A stretch of DNA of 7,197 nt from SKVR01 sp964491395 (GTDB lineage: Bacteria; Bacteroidota; Bacteroidia; Bacteroidales; UBA7960): contig CAZBGI010000129.1 of the NCBI GenBank assembly GCA_964491395.1, forward strand, positions 1 to 7,197, read 5' to 3'. Made by a program: the position numbers and the translations under genes. Positions 6,269 through 7,197 of the stretch are shown piece after piece (positions within the stretch are counted from its first letter, which is position 1; each line of letters starts with the position of its first letter). Under the pieces are notes generated by a model. It saw only the letters and a program-made list of their open reading frames with translations, was not told the origin of the DNA and ran no database searches.

Positions 6269-6462
6269 CTTTTGGTGGTTTTAATTTGTGCTGCTTTGAG
6301 AATTTTTGATAGCAAACCTTTTTTGACTTCCTTCCCGGCATGTACCGGAATAACCAGTTGCCCTGGTTTGTTTGGATGCCTGTATATATGGTGGCTGCCC
6401 GATGATCTTACCAGGTACCAACCGTCTTTTTCCAGTAGCCTTACCAGTTCGCTGCTTTTCAT
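6265..6462 (-). CDS. hicA: HicA toxin, mRNA interferase
   Basis: The 65-residue product is a full-length HicA, a small dsRBD-fold ribonuclease that cleaves mRNA in the cytoplasm and blocks translation when free of HicB. Diagnostic features are the start MKSSELVRLLEKDGW, the catalytic-histidine region GSHHIYRHP (residues 22-30, His24/His25), the strand LVIPVHAGKEV (about 36-46) and the final helix LLSKILKAAQ. The key residues are intact, so the toxin is predicted to be active. A consensus Bacteroidota promoter ends only 4 bases before the start codon, so the message may be leaderless or nearly so. The operon is hicA then hicB, and the whole unit lies between two direct repeats. Confidence 0.94.
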   Translation of the reverse strand: MKSSELVRLLEKDGWYLVRSSGSHHIYRHPNKPGQLVIPVHAGKEVKKGLLSKILKAAQIKTTKR

Positions 6463-6466
6463 TTCT

Positions 6467-6498
6467 CAAAGGTAATAAATATATTACCAAAAAACAAA
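6467..6498 (-). promoter_or_regulatory. hicAB promoter, Bacteroidota consensus
   Basis: On the minus strand TTTG (6498-6495), a 20-nt spacer and TACCTTTG (6474-6467) match the Bacteroidota pattern TTTG...TAnnTTTG. The hicA ATG begins at 6462, so transcription is expected to start at or within about 3 nt of the start codon. A palindrome fills the spacer and covers the first half of the -7 box, which suits repression by the HicA-HicB complex. Confidence 0.75.
6470..6489. promoter_or_regulatory. hicAB operator 1
   Basis: AGGTAATA-AATA-TATTACCA is a near-perfect palindrome: seven paired positions on each side of the spacer, from G6471/C6488 inward. It overlaps the -7 box and promoter spacer of hicA. 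Autorepression through operators at the promoter is known for HicAB systems; the assignment here is by position and symmetry. Confidence 0.65.
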
Positions 6499-6504
6499 GG
6501 GGCT

Positions 6505-6524
6505 AGGTAATATTATTATTACTT
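6505..6524. promoter_or_regulatory. hicAB operator 2
   Basis: AGGTAATA-TTAT-TATTACTT repeats the 8-N4-8 design of operator 1, with its centre 35 bp further upstream. Six inner pairs are perfect (507-512 with 517-522 in the 6000s). It lies just upstream of the -33 box, so a complex bound to both sites could cover the whole promoter. Confidence 0.55.
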
Positions 6525-6589
6525 TTAGGTTAGTTAATATTGAATACAGAAGTTTGTCAAAAATGCAGAGCAGAAGGGAGGGGGGGAAT

Positions 6590-6717
6590 GCCGGCAAACA
6601 GGAACATTTACCAGCAGGGGAAATATACAGAGAAAATGACAGCCTTAAAAAAGGGGGCAAGTCAGACTTACCCCTGTACAAACCTATGTAAGATTGGCCT
6701 CTGAAAGCAACCTTTCA
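6590..6717 (-). ncRNA. Candidate structured RNA, copy 2
   Basis: The three hairpins of copy 1 are kept on the minus strand. Hairpin A is AAGGTTG/CAATCTT (6714-6708 with 6696-6690), hairpin B is GGGGUAAGUC/GACUUGCCCC (6674-6665 with 6663-6654), and hairpin C is GCUGGUAAAU/GUUUGCCGGC (6615-6606 with 6599-6590). Three stem bases differ from copy 1 (6711, 6613, 6606), and each turns a Watson-Crick pair into G-U in minus-strand RNA. All five imperfect pairs here are G-U on that strand. No T tract follows hairpin C, so this copy is not an obvious terminator and its transcript would continue to hicA. The 5' end is inferred from the promoter. Confidence 0.47.
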
Positions 6718-6720
6718 AAA

Positions 6721-6759
6721 CAAAAGTATTTCAATCACTGGATGTGCTAAAGGACAGGT
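6721..6759 (-). promoter_or_regulatory. Promoter candidate in repeat copy 2
   Basis: TACTTTTG (6728-6721) matches TAnnTTTG exactly, with TTTA (6751-6748) 19 nt upstream and ACCTGTCCTTT (6759-6749) 24 nt from the TTTG. The arrangement is identical to copy 1. It would drive the copy 2 RNA and, lacking a terminator, possibly hicAB as a second promoter with a leader of about 250 nt. Confidence 0.58.
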
Positions 6760-6878
6760 AAGTAATTCAAAATCGGGGTGTTTTTATTTACATAAAATTC
6801 TTCGCATAGTTGGATTGTTTTCTCATCATAATTCTTTAATATGAGAACATGCTTAACATGGAAGCCCATATTTATCAT
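6747..6878 (-). CDS. Possible small ORF (43 aa) ending inside repeat copy 2
   Basis: An ATG at 6878-6876 opens 43 codons to TAG (6749-6747). The peptide starts MINMGFHVKHVLILKNYDEK and looks protein-like, with alternating hydrophobic and charged residues, but matches nothing I know. Its start overlaps the stop of the next ORF upstream by 4 nt (ATGA). The last codons (LPVL, stop) are read from the conserved promoter 11-mer of the repeat, so it may be the N-terminal stub of a gene cut by the repeat. Too short to be sure it is translated. Confidence 0.3.
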   Translation of the reverse strand: MINMGFHVKHVLILKNYDEKTIQLCEEFYVNKNTPILNYLPVL

Positions 6879-6976
6879 TTACTCTTTACATTTCCATAGT
6901 ATCTACCTTTTCGCTCTCTCATATATCGGTTGTTTTTGTTTTTCGTATTTTGTTTGTGATAGTTGATTCCTATCAT
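6875..6976 (-). CDS. Possible small ORF (33 aa), K/N/R/Y-rich
   Basis: A 33-codon ORF runs from ATG (6976-6974) to TGA (6877-6875), beginning 40 bp after the stop of the polymerase-like gene. The peptide is very basic and asparagine-rich, which in A/T-rich DNA can arise by chance. The only support is its position between two ORFs on the same strand and the 4-nt overlap with the 43-codon ORF. No Shine-Dalgarno is visible. Confidence 0.2.
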   Translation of the reverse strand: MIGINYHKQNTKNKNNRYMRERKGRYYGNVKSK

Positions 6977-7016
6977 GATATATATTTTTAGTTTTGGAAA
7001 TTCATTGTCTTGTTTG

Positions 7017-7197
7017 TCATTTTATATTCAATTTATAATACTGAAAATGTTTATCCAGGATGTTTCGAAATATTCTTTCGGCCAATTGCATTTCTGTTTC
7101 CTTCACGATGACCTCGTCATGCACTGAAAGAAAGGAAATGTTCGCTTGCTCTAATGCTAGCCAAACTTTGGTCATAATTTTTACCTCCATCAATGTT
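7017..7197 (-). CDS. C-terminal end of a protein with a family-A polymerase-like motif (5' part outside window)
   Basis: A frame open to the window edge gives 59 residues and stops at TGA (7019-7017). It contains FLSVHDEVIVKE, then a helix (EMQLAERIFRNILDKHF) and a final short strand (YYKLNIK). VHDE followed by hydrophobic residues is motif C of family A DNA polymerases, where the aspartate binds catalytic metal. The helix and strand after it also fit the end of that fold. The frame has internal ATGs, but the reading continues upstream of them, so this is a fragment and not a small gene. A replication role in the element is likely if the match holds. A different Bacteroidota mobile-element protein with a similar HDE motif cannot be excluded. 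Confidence 0.6.
   Translation of the reverse strand, partial: TLMEVKIMTKVWLALEQANISFLSVHDEVIVKETEMQLAERIFRNILDKHFQYYKLNIK

Larger units (their letters stand above)
6571..6762. repeat. Direct repeat copy 2 (about 190 bp), upstream of hicA
   Basis: This is the partner of 5601-5801, in the same orientation. Differences are scattered substitutions plus loss of most of the A tract between the G-rich run and the first hairpin. It ends on the right at AGGTAAG (6762), exactly where copy 1 stops matching. It lies about 110 bp upstream of hicA, so on the minus strand it precedes the hicAB operon just as copy 1 precedes the tape-measure operon. Confidence 0.9.

Noticed and set aside
6191..6475. 94-codon plus-strand frame and a 69-codon minus-strand frame overlapping hicA
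   Set aside because: hicA and hicB are unambiguous in their own frames; these are out-of-frame readings.
5530..6681. Open frames in the two repeat copies that share a translated stretch like GKSDLPP and SLYISPAGK
   Set aside because: The shared residues follow from DNA identity between the repeats. The frames run through all or most of the hairpins and out into unrelated sequence, and the substitutions between copies fit RNA pairing rather than protein conservation.
5601..6762. Insertion sequence with hicAB as passenger
   Set aside because: The flanking repeats are direct, have no transposase between them, show no target-site duplication that I can see, and contain promoters and hairpins instead of terminal inverted repeats.

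Overview
The window looks like one end of an integrated phage or phage-derived element in a Bacteroidota chromosome. The host call rests on several promoter-like sequences matching the Bacteroidota pattern TAnnTTTG with an upstream TTTG-like box, on A-rich leaders without Shine-Dalgarno sequences, on a tRNA without an encoded CCA end, and on the style of the proteins. The genus cannot be named from sequence alone.

Layout, left to right. Positions 1-53 are the 3' part of a tRNA-Leu(CAG) on the + strand, followed by its hairpin terminator. This is a classic integration site, and short direct repeats just after it could be integrase arm sites. All convincing protein genes lie on the minus strand and run toward the tRNA. 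In transcription order (right to left) they are: the C-terminal end of a protein with a family-A polymerase-like motif (7017 to the window edge); two tiny overlapping ORFs of doubtful status; a toxin-antitoxin pair hicA-hicB; a 251-residue protein of unknown function; two small related proteins (93 and 70 residues); a 1260-residue TP901-type tail tape measure protein; and a strong terminator at 165-191.

The most unusual content is non-coding. A diverged direct repeat of about 190-200 bp (5601-5801 and 6571-6762) brackets the hicAB operon. Each copy has a minus-strand promoter-like sequence followed by three hairpins. All seven imperfect stem positions are G-U pairs in minus-strand RNA but C-A mismatches in plus-strand RNA, and three one-sided differences between copies keep pairing through wobble. 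This suggests a duplicated structured RNA of about 130 nt. Copy 1 ends in an intrinsic terminator; copy 2 has lost the T tract and would read on toward hicA.

The regulatory layer appears shared. An 11-mer, ACCTGTCCTTT on the minus strand, occurs three times, each exactly 24 nt upstream of a TTTG: at both repeat copies and ahead of the 251-residue gene. A palindrome AGGTAA(T/G)A-N4-T(A/C)TTACC-like occurs twice at the hicA promoter and once at the copy 1 promoter, so HicB may control both its own operon and the copy 1 RNA.

Functionally, hicAB is a stability or defence module, and the tape measure would set tail length in a virion. No capsid, portal, terminase, other tail gene or integrase is visible, so it cannot be said from this window whether the element is a complete prophage, a satellite or a remnant.
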